Source: Welwitschia mirabilis (lineage: Eukaryota; Gnetophyta; Gnetopsida; Welwitschiales). From it: a DNA stretch of 64,000 bases. This document shows positions 46,001 through 58,043 of the stretch, one piece after another. The notes under the pieces were generated by a model, which was not told the DNA's origin, made no database searches, and saw only the letters and a list, made by a program, of their open reading frames with translations. Within the stretch, counting starts at the first letter, position 1. Every line of letters starts with the position of its first letter. The stretch is from the NCBI GenBank assembly GCA_051453625.1, contig JBOZIK010000001.1, positions 237,549,785-237,613,784 on the forward strand. The letters are read 5' to 3'. Made by a program: the position numbers and the translations under genes.

Positions 46001-47059
46001 TATTTATATAATGTTATGTCCTTATTTAAATCAAGTTTTATCAATTACAAATATTTACATAAACACAATACACTAATATATATAGGAGTAACCCGAATGT
46101 CGTAGTCTATCGAAGACCAAAGTAGGAATAAGAGAGTTGATTTTCATAAGGAAAAGCACTTGTACTTTAACTCCAGAAATAACTTTCAATGTATAAAAGT
46201 AAAATGCAACATACGTATGCAAAGATAATTTAGAAGAAGAAAATAATAATGCACCTAACCTAAACTAATCATGCATAACCTTGACAAAGGTTTCCCTCAT
46301 AACCTATATTACTAAGGAAACTATCACTGAATCAGAAGCAACATAGGCTATAAGAGTGAGAAATAATCATGCATTAAAATCATAAAATAAGTATTTTGTA
46401 TTAAAACCACATCCATGCTATAAAGTAGCCACATCTCAATGAAGGATGCCACCTAACACCAAGTAAAATGTCTCTCCACAACTTCAAGGATCAATATTTG
46501 ACCCTTTGATCTCCTATCATAGAATTTTAGGTGCAAATGAAGAAAAGCAGGCATTGAGGGTGAGAGAAATATTTATTGATACATAATCACATAATAAGAT
46601 AGACATATAAGCATAGGTAAAACCATACTAATAGCACTAAGAGAAATAAGCAGACAATTGATAGAAATTAGGTGAGTATTTAGTACAAATGTTATAAGAG
46701 TATTACCCAGCTAATCATACAGATGATAAAGGAGATTATGCCATATTATAAATAATTCACATTAGTTATCAGATTAATTATAGTTAGCATTCCTATTATC
46801 ATGAATTACTATTTAGATGATGAGATGACCTTTTACAAATATTTCATTAGTGCATCAGCCTCAATGTTTTGCAAGAAGTTGTCTTAGAAATGTAAAGTAT
46901 TAAGAATTATCCAAAATGTTGTAAATCATTATGGATATAAAATGTTTTTATCTCTTTTATCTCTACTCTTTAGTATTGTGGAAATTAACCATTTGTTCAT
47001 TTATTAACCTATAAGACTAATCAAAATACCTTATCAAATATGCATAAGTTAGTAGTGCA
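45985..47059 (-). mobile_element. LTR family B copy 1 plus its leader
   Basis: LTR 46,098-47,059 (962 bp, TGCACTACTAAC...GACTACGACA on the minus strand) with its leader at 45,985-46,097. The copy at 62,988-63,961 is homologous throughout, including the leader. A TATA-like AATAAATATTT occurs at about 46,568-46,580 on the minus strand. It belongs to the same wider family as the A LTRs, as shown by shared blocks such as ACCTTGACAAAGG / ATCTTAACAAGGG. Orientation makes it a 5' LTR pointing left, but no matching pol follows, only the + strand gag fragment. Confidence 0.8.
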
Positions 47060-47539
47060 ATATAGCCTTCCACTTAGCCTTGTTAGTTCCTAATAAAACC
47101 AAGTTGTAAACTATGTTTGCAAGACATCTTATTAAATAATAAAATAATTATAATACTTAAGAAAATTATCTTAAAAATATTTTCAAAAATTATACAGATA
47201 CAAACTAGATCATAAGTAATCAAAAAAACTTAACATTTCACTTGCTAGAAACTTAGCCAGCCAGTTATTCGAGTTGTCATCTAGATAATAGATGGGACAA
47301 CAAGCTTGAAAAACATTTTTAAAATCAAGAATCTTTAATAAAATTTTTATTTTTTATAGATAAATAGTAAATGTAAAAAAATACCACTACATTAAATTAA
47401 ATAGTAATGAAATAGAAAAATTGTCCAAGTAAAATTAACCCTCATCATAACATGTATAGATAAAAGATGATCATGAAAAATTAGGTAAAAATTAGTATAC
47501 CATATTGAAAAAATAATGTATCTATAAAATCAAAGAGTT

Positions 47540-48860
47540 TTTAGAAGAAAAGTGAATAGAAGGGGAGATACAAAATAATAATAAAAAATCACTTCCTTCA
47601 TAGATGCATGATAAACTTTATTTGGCAGTTGGCTCAAGATCAAGGGTAGAAGAGGGAGGATGTGCAGAATCTGTGAGAAAATAGAGGTCAAAAAATGTGG
47701 AGATATCTTTGACTGTCTCATCACCCTAGATACATACCATCTAAGTAATATCCACTATCACACTCTACTAAATGAAAATAATGTTCTAGTTCATGTCAAT
47801 GATCTAATCCTCATAGTATTGGATTCTTCTGTCAATAGATAGGATCCTCTGCTCTAATGTCTACCGTTTATAATCAAGTACTTATATCCTTTGATTAATA
47901 GTCTAGATCCTTTAATCAAGTAACTCGATATATATGTCAAAGAAATCACTAATGGTCTTAGTGGTTTCAGCTAGAAGAGATTATATTTCCTTGAGTGAAG
48001 CTATAATCATAGGTCTCTATAGCTAAGAACTCTCTGTCTCTCCTGGAACATGTATATTCATGTCCTATAAATAGTGAGCTGAAGTTTAAATTTATAATAA
48101 AGATTGCTTACTCTAATTCTTTGATATCCTAAATTATTTAAAGAGTACTAAGAGGAAGCATAGGTAACTAAGCATCTGAATTTGTCATGCCTTGACCATA
48201 GATTTGAGTCTCCTCCAAATAAAACTAGGAAGATCCATTTGGTCTTTCTATCAAAATGTTGTCAATATCTGCAAATGTTCTATCATAAGTAATTATTATG
48301 AAAATATGGACTGATGTTATGAATCATTCCTTTCATGTAAAACTCTATATCTAAAAATTATCTAAGTAATAAGCACCCCCCGTCGATCAGTAGTAAATCA
48401 GCTGATACATCCAAAATGATGCCGCATGTCTAGCACTCCTCCGTTCCACTAACCAAGTGTATATGTATGCTTCTAAGCCTACTAAGACCATGATAACTAT
48501 AATATGGGATGTAAAAATCACTATCTTATGGTCCCATATGTATGCAAAAATCATATCCTATAGCTAACAATGAGCATCAGGTCACCTCTCAATATGCATG
48601 GTGTCATAGAATTCCCTTGTCTATGAAATATAATACAATTTATGTACATCTATAATGCATCTAATCGATAAATATATAAGTTTCTAGTCTATCTATGGCT
48701 TAATACAACTTATAAAATCTCCAAGGTATTACTCAATGTGGATACTAGATGTCTATATGGTCATAGAACATCCGTGTTGAGGTGGTGAATGTACAGGCTC
48801 TGCATGCTCTATCTTTGGCTCAACTATGGAAACTACCTCATACTCTACTACCTTGGTCTT
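47540..48860 (-). pseudogene. Broken ORF with predicted coiled coil, module 1
   Basis: Not recognised as a known family. Minus-strand frames give a first part with REFYDTMHIER (about 48,615) and DMIFAYIWDHKIVIF, then RRSARHAASFWMYQ (about 48,430), and a second part beginning LLAETTKTISDFFDIYIELL (about 47,985) whose heptad-like RIQTINQRIQVLDYKRQTLE section (about 47,900-47,840) predicts a coiled coil; a Ser/Pro-rich HPPSSTLDLEP follows. Module 2 carries the same blocks with different stops and frames, which supports coding on this strand. Position after a tRNA-Arg-type PBS and long leader fits the extra ORF1 of Ogre-like elements, whose function is unknown; that link is inference. Confidence 0.5.
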
Positions 48861-49464
48861 AGACTCAGCTTATTTATCTCTATGGATATGGGGCCTACTC
48901 AATCAGAAACACAAAAAAATGTCATGCAAACATAGAAAGACATGTCGAAAACATCACATGAATGTCCAATAATGACCCCCGAAAATAGATTAAAAAATAA
49001 AAACTACTAAAAATATGTCTTTTACCCTCCTAAAAGTCGCAATACATCCTAAATTTTCTAAACATAAGAAGAAAAATGAGAAATATGCAAAAAATTAAAA
49101 AGTTGTGTTTTAAGTGGTCCCCACATAATGTGAAAAATTAAAGTGCTCAAATAAAAAATGTAATCTAATAGAATCATAGAACACATCAAACTAATCAATT
49201 TTATATAAAGAACAACTATGTTTTGATTTACAATTTTTAAGAAAATAAGTGTGAAAGATATAATGTTTAAAAAACCTTATAAAACACAAAATTGCTTATA
49301 ACTTAAAAAATACATAGTGGAATTCAAATATATAAGTTTGAAATTAAAGATCAAANNNNNNNNNNNNNNNNNNNNNNNNNNNNNNNNNNNNNNNNNNNNN
49401 NNNNNNNNNNNNNNNNNNNNNNNNNNNNNNNNNNNNNNNNNNNNNNNNNNNNNNNNNNNNNNNN

Positions 49465-50467
49465 AAATCACATAAATCTAAACACGAAATTAGTTAAGAC
49501 AAATTCTAAAACATTGGTATAGGTCATAGGGATCATTGTCTCTTAAATAAATGAGTGAAAACAATAAATAAATAAGGAAAAAGTGAGAAAAAAGAATTTG
49601 AGATATAGTTATATAATACTATCTTTTAGTCATGTCATCTGAACAATAGCTCTAGGATGACTGTAAAAAAAAATTAGACTGTTGTCCTTTTAATGTCATC
49701 TAAATGATCAGGTGAATGATAGGGCATTTAAAAGTTTTTTTAAAAAAAGATGTTAACTAGTAAACTTAGGCTCAGATTTTAACAAAAAAACTCAAAAAGA
49801 TAGAAAATAAGAAAGAAAACCAAGAAAATTAAGATAAACAAAATAAATGCCTAAGGAAAAAATTTATAACTAAAGAAAATAGACTATTTAGACTAAAACC
49901 TATTAATAAAAGCTAAATAAATGTACCAAAATATAAAAAAAAGAAAAATAAACTTAGAACTCTGAAAGCTATGAGTGAACTTATAAAAAACTATGAAATA
50001 AAAAAGATGTTCTTTTTTATTTCAAATGCTTATTTAGAAAAAATGATATAACATGAAAGAATAGTAAGGAAACTACTAAATGATTAAGATCCTATAAAAG
50101 AATGAGAAAATTTGTAAATGACTTTGAATTCCCAAATTCAAAAGTTGAATAAACACATCATGAAAATGGATATAAAGACCAAGAAAAAGATTATTTACTT
50201 ATCCTAAATACTAAACTAGAAAATTATCAAAGAAGACATCATAAACTTACCTAAGTAAATATACATGATAAAATGTATAAACTTTATAAAGTCTAACTCA
50301 AAAAGGCAGTTGTTATGATGATATTCAAAAGTTTAAGTTCTTAGAATAATAAATGTCAATATCAAAAGTTGCTTAGAAATGAACTCACCTACTCTCACCC
50401 CACAAATACACCTAAATATTCAAAAGTGAAATGACCGAGTAGAAAAGAAAATAAACAATGTTTCTGA
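49465..50467. repeat. 1-kb leader repeat inside module 1 (first copy)
   Basis: A contig bounded by N runs on both sides and closely matching 50,700-51,775 and, less closely, 54,400-55,450. Landmarks are GGTATAGGTCATAGGGATCATTG and AAGTTCTTAGAATAATAAATGTC, each present in both module 1 copies. Module 1 is about 1 kb longer than module 2 because of it, so it may be an assembly duplicate or haplotype. Confidence 0.8.
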
Positions 50468-51888
50468 NNNNNNNNNNNNNNNNNNNNNNNNNNNNNNNNN
50501 NNNNNNNNNNNNNNNNNNNNNNNNNNNNNNNNNNNNNNNNNNNNNNNNNNNNNNNNNNNNNNNNNNNATTCAAATCTATAAGTTTAAAATTGAAGATCAC
50601 AAAAACTAAGCAATATATGTGAGAACTACACATCAAAAAACTGAAAAATAAGAGAAAAAATTAAAAAATAGAAGGATAGAGAAGCATACATCATTTTTGA
50701 AAATTTAGTGAAATCTCATGAATCTAAACATGAAATCAGTTGAGACAAATTCTAAAAAATTGGTATAGGTCATAGGGATCATTGTCTCTCAAAAGAATAA
50801 GTGAAAACAATAAATAAATAAGGAAAATGAGAAAAAATAATTTGAGATATAGTTATATAATACTATCATCTAGTCATGTCATACAAACAATACCTCTAGG
50901 ATGAATCTTAAAAAAATTAGAATGTTGTCTTCTTAATATTATCTAGATTGGTCATGTCATCTAAATAATACCTCTACGATGATTCTAAAAAAAATTAGAA
51001 TGTTGTCTTCTTAATATCATCTAGATGACCAAGTGGATGATAGGGTACTTAAAAAATAATAAAAAAGTTGTTAACAAGCAAACTTAGGCTTAGATTTTAA
51101 CAAAAAAACTTATAAAGATAGAAAATAAGAAATAAAACCAAGAAAATCAAGAGAAACAAATTAAATGCCTAAGAAAAAAATTATAACTAAAGAAAATAGA
51201 CTATCTAGACCGAAACCTATTAATAAAAGCTAAGTGGATGTACTGAAATAGAAAACAAAAAAGAAAAATAAACTTAGAACTCCATAACCTATAAGGGAAC
51301 TTATAAAAAACTATGAAACAAAAAATATGTTATTTTTTATTTTAAATGATTATTTAGAAAAATGATATAACATGAAAGAACAGTAAGGAAACTACTAAAT
51401 GATTAAGATCCTATAAAAGAATGAGAAAATGTATAAGTGACTTTGAAATTTCCAAATTCAAAAGTTGAAGAAACACATCATGAAAATGGATATAAAGAAT
51501 AAGGAAAAGATTATTTACCTACCTTGAGTACTAGACTATCAAATTCTCAAATAAAACATCATAAAGTTACCTATTTATAAAGTTTTACTTAAAAAGGCAA
51601 TGGTTATGATGACATTTAAGAGTTTAAGTTCTTAGAATAATAAATGTCAACATCAAAGTTGCTTATAAATGAACTCACCTACTCTTACTCCACAAATACA
51701 ACTGAATCTTCAAAAGTGAAATAACCAAGTGGGAATACTAAGAGTCTAGAAAACAAATAATGTTTCTGATGATACTAGAAACACCATTAATCTTATATCC
51801 TCAAAGTTTATTATAACTTTTTCTATGATGAGGGAAGTGCAACCATAATTATAGGAGTAGGAACCCACGAAGCATGACTAACTGATCA

Positions 51889-51904
51889 CCCAGTGGAGTC
51901 CCCA
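51889..51904 (-). other. Primer-binding site, tRNA-Arg type, module 1
   Basis: Minus-strand TGGGGACTCCACTGGG, two substitutions from the TGGCGACTCCGCTGGG that pairs with plant tRNA-Arg and is used by Ogre/Tat retrotransposons. The sequence before it (TATTAGTAGCTT) would be the LTR end. Confidence 0.65.
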
Positions 51905-52319
51905 AAGCTACTAATACTACCAAAGATTCCTTTCAGAAAAATTTACCCTAGTGTTATAGAACAATATAATAACCATGTATTTTTCTTGAACTACAAAATA
52001 TAATAGATCATGATTGTTCAGATCATCATCTGGATGATGAAGAAGATGATTACATTAGAAAATGTCTTTAAAATTAGGAACCTATGAAAGAATTTTTATC
52101 TTTACAAATAATCAATAAATGTGATAAAATATTCCTCCTCCACTAAATTAAACATTAATAAAATATAAAAATTATCTAAATAAAACATGTAAAGATAAAA
52201 GATGGTTATGAACAGTTAGGTAAAAATCAATATGCCATACTCAAAAAATAATGTATTTATAAAATAAAAGTGTTTTTTTACAAAAATGCATAGAATAGAA
52301 GATACAAAATAATGATTCA

Positions 52320-52633
52320 AAATAATAATAGAAAATCACTTCCCTTATTAATGTGTAATAAAATCTAGTTTGACAGTCAGTTCAAGAGCAGGGGAAGAAG
52401 AGGAAGGATGCTCAAGATCTGTGGGNNNNNNNNNNNNNNNNNNNNNNNNNNNNNNNNNNNNNNNNNNNNNNNNNNNNNNNNNNNNNNNNNNNNNNNNNNN
52501 NNNNNNNNNNNNNNNNNNNNNNNNNAAAATAATAATAGAAAATCACTTCCCTTATTAACGTGTAATAAAATCTAGTTTGACAGTCAGCTCAAGAGCAGGG
52601 GAAGAAGAGGAAGGATGCTCAAGATCTGTGGGA
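52320..52633. repeat. 106-bp near-identical flanks of the 100-N gap
   Basis: 52,320-52,425 and 52,526-52,633 differ at about two positions. Identity this high directly across a 100-N gap is best explained by unmerged contig ends. Confidence 0.9.
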
Positions 52634-53800
52634 AAATGGAGGTTTAAAGATGTAGAGATACACTAACTATCACATTTCCCTAAACACGTATGACCTCAAG
52701 AATATCCAGTAGTACACTCTGTTAAATAAAAAATGACATGCTGGCACATGTCAATTATGTAATTCCTTGAGTGCTGTACTCTCCTCTTAATAGATATGAT
52801 CTTCTGCTCTAATGTATTTTATCTTTAATCAAGTACCTGTGTCCTCTGATTAATAGTATGGATCCTCTGATTAAGTAAATAGATACTTCCATCAATGAAA
52901 TATTTAATGGTCTTAGTGGTCTCAGCTAGAAGAGCCTNNNNNNNNNNTAAATAAAGCTCCGACAAGTCTCTATATCTAAGGCCACTCTGCCTTTCTTAAA
53001 ACCTATATATCCATGTCCTATAAATAGTAAGCTAAAATATGAATGTATAATAAATGTTAATCTCCCATAAGATCTAGTATTCCAAACCATCTAAATAGCG
53101 CTAAGAGGAGGCATGGGTAACTAAGTATTTGAAGTTATTGTGCCTCCACCATAGATTCAAGTCTCCTCCAAACAAAAGTAGAAAGATTCATTTTCTTTCC
53201 CTATTTAAACCTTGCCAATATTTACAAATGTGCTATCATAGCATGAATATCATGGAAAGATGGACTAATTTTATAGATCAATCCTCTATGAAAAAATTTA
53301 TATGTGGGCGTTAGCTATGTAATAAGTACCTCCCATCGATCAGTGATAAGATCAGTTGATATATCCAAAATGACGGCATATGCCTAGCGCTTCTTAGTTC
53401 CATCAATCAAATTCATATGAATACTCCTAAGCTCACTAATATCTATGATAACTACAATATTAAATTGAAGAATTACTATCTTGTAATCCTATATGTATGA
53501 AATAATCATATCTTATAACTGACCATGAGTATTAAGTCGCTTCTCAATATGCATGATGTCATAGAATTCCCTATCTTTAAAACATAATATGATCCATGTT
53601 CATTTTTAACCCATTTAAGCTATAAATATTTAAGTCTTTGGTCTACCTCTGACTCAATACAGCTCATAAAATCTTAGAAGTATTACTCGACATGGATACT
53701 AGCTATCTACATGATCATAGAACATCCATGTGGAAGTGACGGATGTGCATGCTCTATATGCTCTATCTGTGACTTAACTATGGGACCTGCCTCTTACTCT
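52530..53800 (-). pseudogene. Broken ORF with predicted coiled coil, module 2
   Basis: Same unrecognised protein as in module 1. Blocks seen on the minus strand are REFYDIMHIEKRLNTHGQL (about 53,570), ELRSIHMNLIDGTKKR (about 53,430), AYAVILDISTDLITDRWEVL (about 53,390), then LLAETTKTIKYFID (about 52,930) and a coiled-coil-like LLNQRIHTINQRTQVLD (about 52,880), and a Pro/Ser-rich tail EHPSSSSPALE. Its stops differ from those of module 1. The 100-N gap 52,426-52,525 has 106 nearly identical bases on both sides, just beyond the ORF end. Confidence 0.5.
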
Positions 53801-55573
53801 ACTACATAAGCCTTATCCTTAAGCTATCTAGATCTACACCTATAAGGTCTACTCAATCGAAAATACAAAAAATGTCGTGTAAAAAACAAAAAGACATGTC
53901 AAAAACATTGCATGAATGCATTATAATGACCCCTAAAAATCGATAAAAACTATTAAAAAAGCTAAAAATATATTCTAACCCCTCCCTTAAAAGTTGTAAT
54001 GCATTTTAAATTGCCTAAAAATGAGAATAAAAATAAGAAATACATGTAAAATCAAAAAGTTCTATTTTAAGTGGGTCCCACATAAAGTGAAAATTTAAAG
54101 TGCTCAAACAAAAAATCTAATCTAGTAGAATCATAAAACATGTTAAATTAATCATTTTTGTCTAAAGGATTACTATGTTTCAACCTATAGTTTGTGAGAA
54201 AATGAGTGTGAAAGATGGAATGTTTAAAACACCTCATAAAACACACAATTTCTCTAACTCAAAAAAAATGTAATGGAATTTAAATTTGTAAGTCCCAAAT
54301 CAAAAAAACATAAAAAAATAAGAAATATATATGAAAAATATATGTTAAAAGCTAAAAAAGGGAGAACATATTAAAAAATAGAAGGACAGAGAAACATATA
54401 CATTTTTGAAAATTTAGTGAACTCTCGTGAATTTGGATATGAAATCATTTGAGACAAGCTTTGAAACGCTAGTATAGGCTAGAGAAGTCATCATCTCTTA
54501 AAGGAATAAGTGAAAATGATGAAGAAATGAGGAGAAATATGAAAAATAGGTTTGAACCATATTTATATCACATTTTGATCTAGTTGTATCATCTAGATGA
54601 TAGCCCTAGGATGAATCTTAGAAAAAATTAGACTATCATCCTTCTAGTATTGTTTGGATAACCAAGTGAATGACAAGTCATTTAAAATTTTTTCAAAAAG
54701 ATAGATGTCAACCAAAAAACATAGGATTAGATTGATCATTTAAGTATTAAATTTTAACAAAAAATCTTAAAAAGATAGAAAATAAGAAATAAAACCAGGA
54801 AAATCAAGAGGACATAAACAAATGCTTAAGGAAGAAAATTATGGTTGTAGAAAATAGACTATTAAGGCTAAAATGTATTAATAAAAGCTAAGTGAATATG
54901 CCCAAATAGAAAATAAAATCAATATAAACTCAAAACTCTATAAGCTATAAGGTAACTCATAAAGAAACTAGAAAATAGAAAAGATGTTATTTTTTATTTC
55001 AAATACTTACAAAAAAAATGATATAGCATGAAAGAACAAAAAGAAAACTACTAAAAAATTAAGGTCCTATAACATAATAAAAAAAAATATGTAAATGACT
55101 TTAAAATACTTAAACTCAAAAACTAAAGAAATATAAAATGAAGATGGATACAAGGAATGAGAAGAAGATTATTTATCTTTCTTAAATACTAACCTAACAA
55201 ACTCCCAAAGAAGACATCATAAAGTCACCTAAGTAAATATGTATGATAAAATGTATAAACTTCATAAATTTTCACTCAAAAAAGCAGTGGTTATGGTGAC
55301 ATCTAAAATTTTAAGTACTTAGAATAATGAATGTAAAAATCAAAAGTTACTTGAAATGAACTCATCTGCTCTCATCCTATAAATACAACCAAATATTTAA
55401 AAGTAAAATAATTAAGTGAGAATACTAAGAGTTTAAAAGATAAGCAATGCTTTTGATAACAGTAGGAACACCACTGATCCCATAACCTTAAAGTCTATTA
55501 CAACTTTTTTTTGTGATGAGGGCAGTGCAACCACAATCAGAGGAGTAAGAACCCACAAATCATGGCCAACAAA

Positions 55574-55591
55574 CCTCCATTGAAGTTTCCA
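55574..55591 (-). other. Primer-binding site, tRNA-Arg type, module 2 (decayed)
   Basis: Minus-strand TGGAAACTTCAATGGAGG aligns with the tRNA-Arg PBS of module 1 by several transitions. It confirms the shared structure but is too degraded to pair well. Confidence 0.5.
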
Positions 55592-55702
55592 TAACTATTA
55601 ACATTACCTAACATTCCTTTTAGAAACATTTACCCTAGTGTGGTAGAACATCATGGTGATCATGTAGTTTTCTTGGAGTACAAAATATAATAGATCATGA
55701 TC

Positions 55703-56150
55703 ATTATTTCTCTTTTTCTTTTTTTTTCTTCTTTTTTAAATTCCCACATAATCACATACTTAAAAAGATGAAGCTAAATGAGTGAGATAAAAGATAGAAA
55801 ATAATACTCCTAAAAAACCCAGAATCTGAGGAATCTTTCTTCAATAAAGTCCATAGACATGGGAATGTCTCAAGATTGAATGAATTTAATCTCACCACTG
55901 TAAATGCCCAATTATGAATACTAGTCATGAATTTTCATAAAGCAATACATAAATAAAGTTTAAAATATTATAAGGTAACATTGTAACATCAACCAAAGGA
56001 GTAGACTAATAAAGAACTTAGATAATGATAGGAAGAAAGTCCTCCTCATTGAGAAGAACCTCCAAAACAAGTTCTTCTACCATGTTCATAGTTTCATCTA
56101 AAAATCCTTTAAATAATTTCAACAATTATCTATTAATCTTCTAAATATCT
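55703..56150. other. Region between the Athila-like element and the tandem modules
   Basis: Starts with a pyrimidine tract (55,703-55,740) and then AT-rich sequence. I expected an env-like ORF or 3' LTR of the minus-strand Athila-like element here and see neither. So the 3' end of that element appears to have been lost where it meets module 2. Confidence 0.3.
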
Positions 56151-57270
56151 CTAGTTTCTATATATAAACTTTCAAACAATCCATTATGATGCACTTTCTC
56201 TACAAGGTAAGAACTGAACCATTAAGAGGTCAACTTGTTATTCAAAAGATGAACTTTAGTGTTATATAATAAAACAAGTTAATTAAATTCAAACTTTTTA
56301 TAAAATATTTTTTATCATGTTTAAACTTTTCTTTGGCTTTATGGATTAATTAATGATGTACATCATGAGTTCATTTTTCATCAAGATGATCTCATTGGGC
56401 AAATGTATATTTAAGATTTTCATAAAAATCTACAAGATTAAGTTGATAAGATACATGATAAGAATTATAATACACATTAATAGGTAATATACAAACTTTA
56501 CCAGAGATAAGTTCATAAGGTGAAAAACCAAAAGAAGTATATCAAGTCATATGGTAAGCCCAAAGTAAATTGTTAAGTTTAGAGGTCTAAACTTTTTATT
56601 AATAGAGACAAGTTTTTACAACATTTTCTTTATTTTTTATTGGCATTTTTAGCCTGTCCAATAGTTTAAGAATAATAAACATAAGATACTCTATGTTTTA
56701 TACCAATGGACAAAATAAAGTCTCTAAATATCATATTAATAAAATGAGTACTCTAATCACTATTGATAACTTGAGGGAAACCAAATCTTTAAAAAATATA
56801 AGTTCTAAAGAAAATGACAAGTAGTTTAGACATCATTCAAAGAAGTAGATATGGTTTCAACTCATTTAGTCATGTAATCCACAACCACTAAAATGTAATA
56901 CTTATTAGAAAAAGATGGATGAATAGGACCTATAAAATCAATACCCCAATAATTAAAATGCTCACACTCAAAAAAGGTTTAAGAGGCATTTCCTATGAAT
57001 GAATAAGGCTACATAATGCTCACAAGAATTACATCTTCTAGAAAAATCAAAGGAATCTCAAAAAAGAGTAGGCTAATAAAAATTAGAATGGAGGATTTTC
57101 ATCACTATTTTATATCCACTAAAGAATCCTCACAAACATCACTGTGACAACGATGAAGGATTTCAATAATTTTTCAATCAAGCATACATTTTCTTATAAT
57201 TTGGTCTTTACACCTATAGCATAAATGTGGTTCTATCCACTCATAATCACCTACTCTATAGAGAAAATTT
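56150..57270 (-). pseudogene. Integrase remnant, Athila-like element
   Basis: Minus strand, well preserved as a pattern. The N-terminal part reads YRVGDYEWIEPHLCYRCKDQ (57,260 on), then IEILHRCHSD (about 57,165), equivalent to the zinc-binding H-H-C-C region. The core has a G-x-x-F-x-x-x-x-x-S-x-x-N-K-Y block (about 56,950) and, later, LLWAYHM (about 56,565) and FGFSPYELISGKVCILPINV (about 56,545), matching the family's L-W-A-Y-R-T and M-S-P-Y-R-L-V-F-G-K-x-C-H-L-P. Multiple stops. The style is that of Athila-type integrases. Confidence 0.8.
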
Positions 57271-57309
57271 TTCATTGATTGTAGATCCAATGTTATGGTG
57301 TTTTCCTAG

Positions 57310-57498
57310 TTACAAAATAGTTAACAATATCTGCAAACTAAGGAGGAGATAAGAAGAAGATATAGTAAAACCCTGCTCATTATAAAAAGAATTATCAATA
57401 ATGAAATCATCAAGAAAAGAAAAAATATAAGATAAATGATCAGTAACACAGTTATGCTTCCTTGGTTTATATATGATGGTCAAGTTAAACTCTTGCAT
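57310..57498 (-). pseudogene. RNase H C-terminal end, Athila-like element
   Basis: Open stretch MQEFNLTIIYKPRKHNCVTD followed by HLSYIF matches the family's L-Q-E-F-(D/N)-L-x-I-x-D-K-K-G-x-x-N-x-V-A-D-H-L-S-R. The Athila-typical linker follows, with I-I-D-N-S-F-Y-N-E-Q-G-F in place of I-I-D-x-F-P-D-E-Q-L. The N-terminal part of RNase H and the palm end of RT are not visible; a 100-N gap (57,511-57,610) falls there. Confidence 0.8.
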
Positions 57499-57610
57499 AA
57501 GGATGATTCANNNNNNNNNNNNNNNNNNNNNNNNNNNNNNNNNNNNNNNNNNNNNNNNNNNNNNNNNNNNNNNNNNNNNNNNNNNNNNNNNNNNNNNNNN
57601 NNNNNNNNNN

Positions 57611-58030
57611 ATAGCATGCAAAAAAGTACCAAGATATTATAAATTCTAAGAGATGTGTGTTAAAAAGTGAAAGTACTAAAAGAAGAAGTAAAAGTGATTT
57701 TGGCTTAGTCCTCACTAGTAATGCAAACATGGTTGTAACTACTATAACCATCAAAAAAATAGTAAAATTCTTGACCCTAAATCCTATCAAGAATTTGATC
57801 AAAAAAAGTCAAAAGACAATGGTTTTTTTTTTATATACTTCATTTAGTTTTCTAAATTCTATGCATATTTTTCATTTTCCATATTGTCAAGAGGCTAATT
57901 CACTCACTATTAGCTATCAAATAAATCATTCTAACATCCATTAGTTTTATGATTTTATCTTTAATAATTTATTTAAGGATTAGATTGAGTCTACATTAGG
58001 GTTGCCTCATAGGTTTTATGTTTTCATTAA
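57611..58030 (-). pseudogene. Reverse transcriptase core remnant, Athila-like element
   Basis: Minus-strand blocks are a pre-palm IIKLMDVRMIYLIANSE (about 57,935), a shortened RKLN region, TFFDQILDRI (about 57,800), FYYFFDGYSSYNH (about 57,765; the F-L-D-G-Y-S-G-Y-N-Q block with catalytic Asp kept) and a worn P-F-G-L-C-N block before the gap. About 25 codons between the K-W-V-S-P-x-Q-type block and the R-K-L-N block are missing compared with the family. The Y-V-D-D motif must lie in the 100-N gap or be deleted. Confidence 0.75.
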
Positions 58031-58043
58031 GGTAGATTTTATA

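Larger units (their letters stand above)
47264..52017 (-). mobile_element. Tat/Ogre-like module 1 (tandem pair)
   Basis: Homologous along most of its length to 52,018-55,702 and directly adjacent to it, head to tail. On the minus strand the order is: LTR-end remnant (52,017-51,905), PBS (51,889-51,904), long AT-rich leader with an extra internal duplication, then a long broken ORF (about 48,860-47,540). A tRNA-Arg PBS, a very long leader and an additional ORF ahead of gag are features of Ogre/Tat elements; gag-pol itself is not present. N runs at 49,357-49,464 and 50,468-50,567. Confidence 0.6.
52018..55702 (-). mobile_element. Tat/Ogre-like module 2 (tandem pair)
   Basis: Second module of the tandem pair, same order as module 1: LTR-end remnant, PBS (55,574-55,591), leader, broken ORF (about 53,800-52,530). 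The left edge joins module 1 at 52,017/52,018; the right edge stops at AATATAATAGATCATGATC and passes abruptly into unrelated sequence. Such arrays can arise by unequal recombination between LTRs, which is my inference. N runs at 52,426-52,525 and 52,938-52,947. Confidence 0.6.

Noticed and set aside
52990-53040. TATAAATA at about 53,020 (and 48,067) as a + strand promoter
   Set aside because: It lies within the minus-strand ORF of both modules and in the wrong orientation for them; a match of this length is expected often in such AT-rich DNA.
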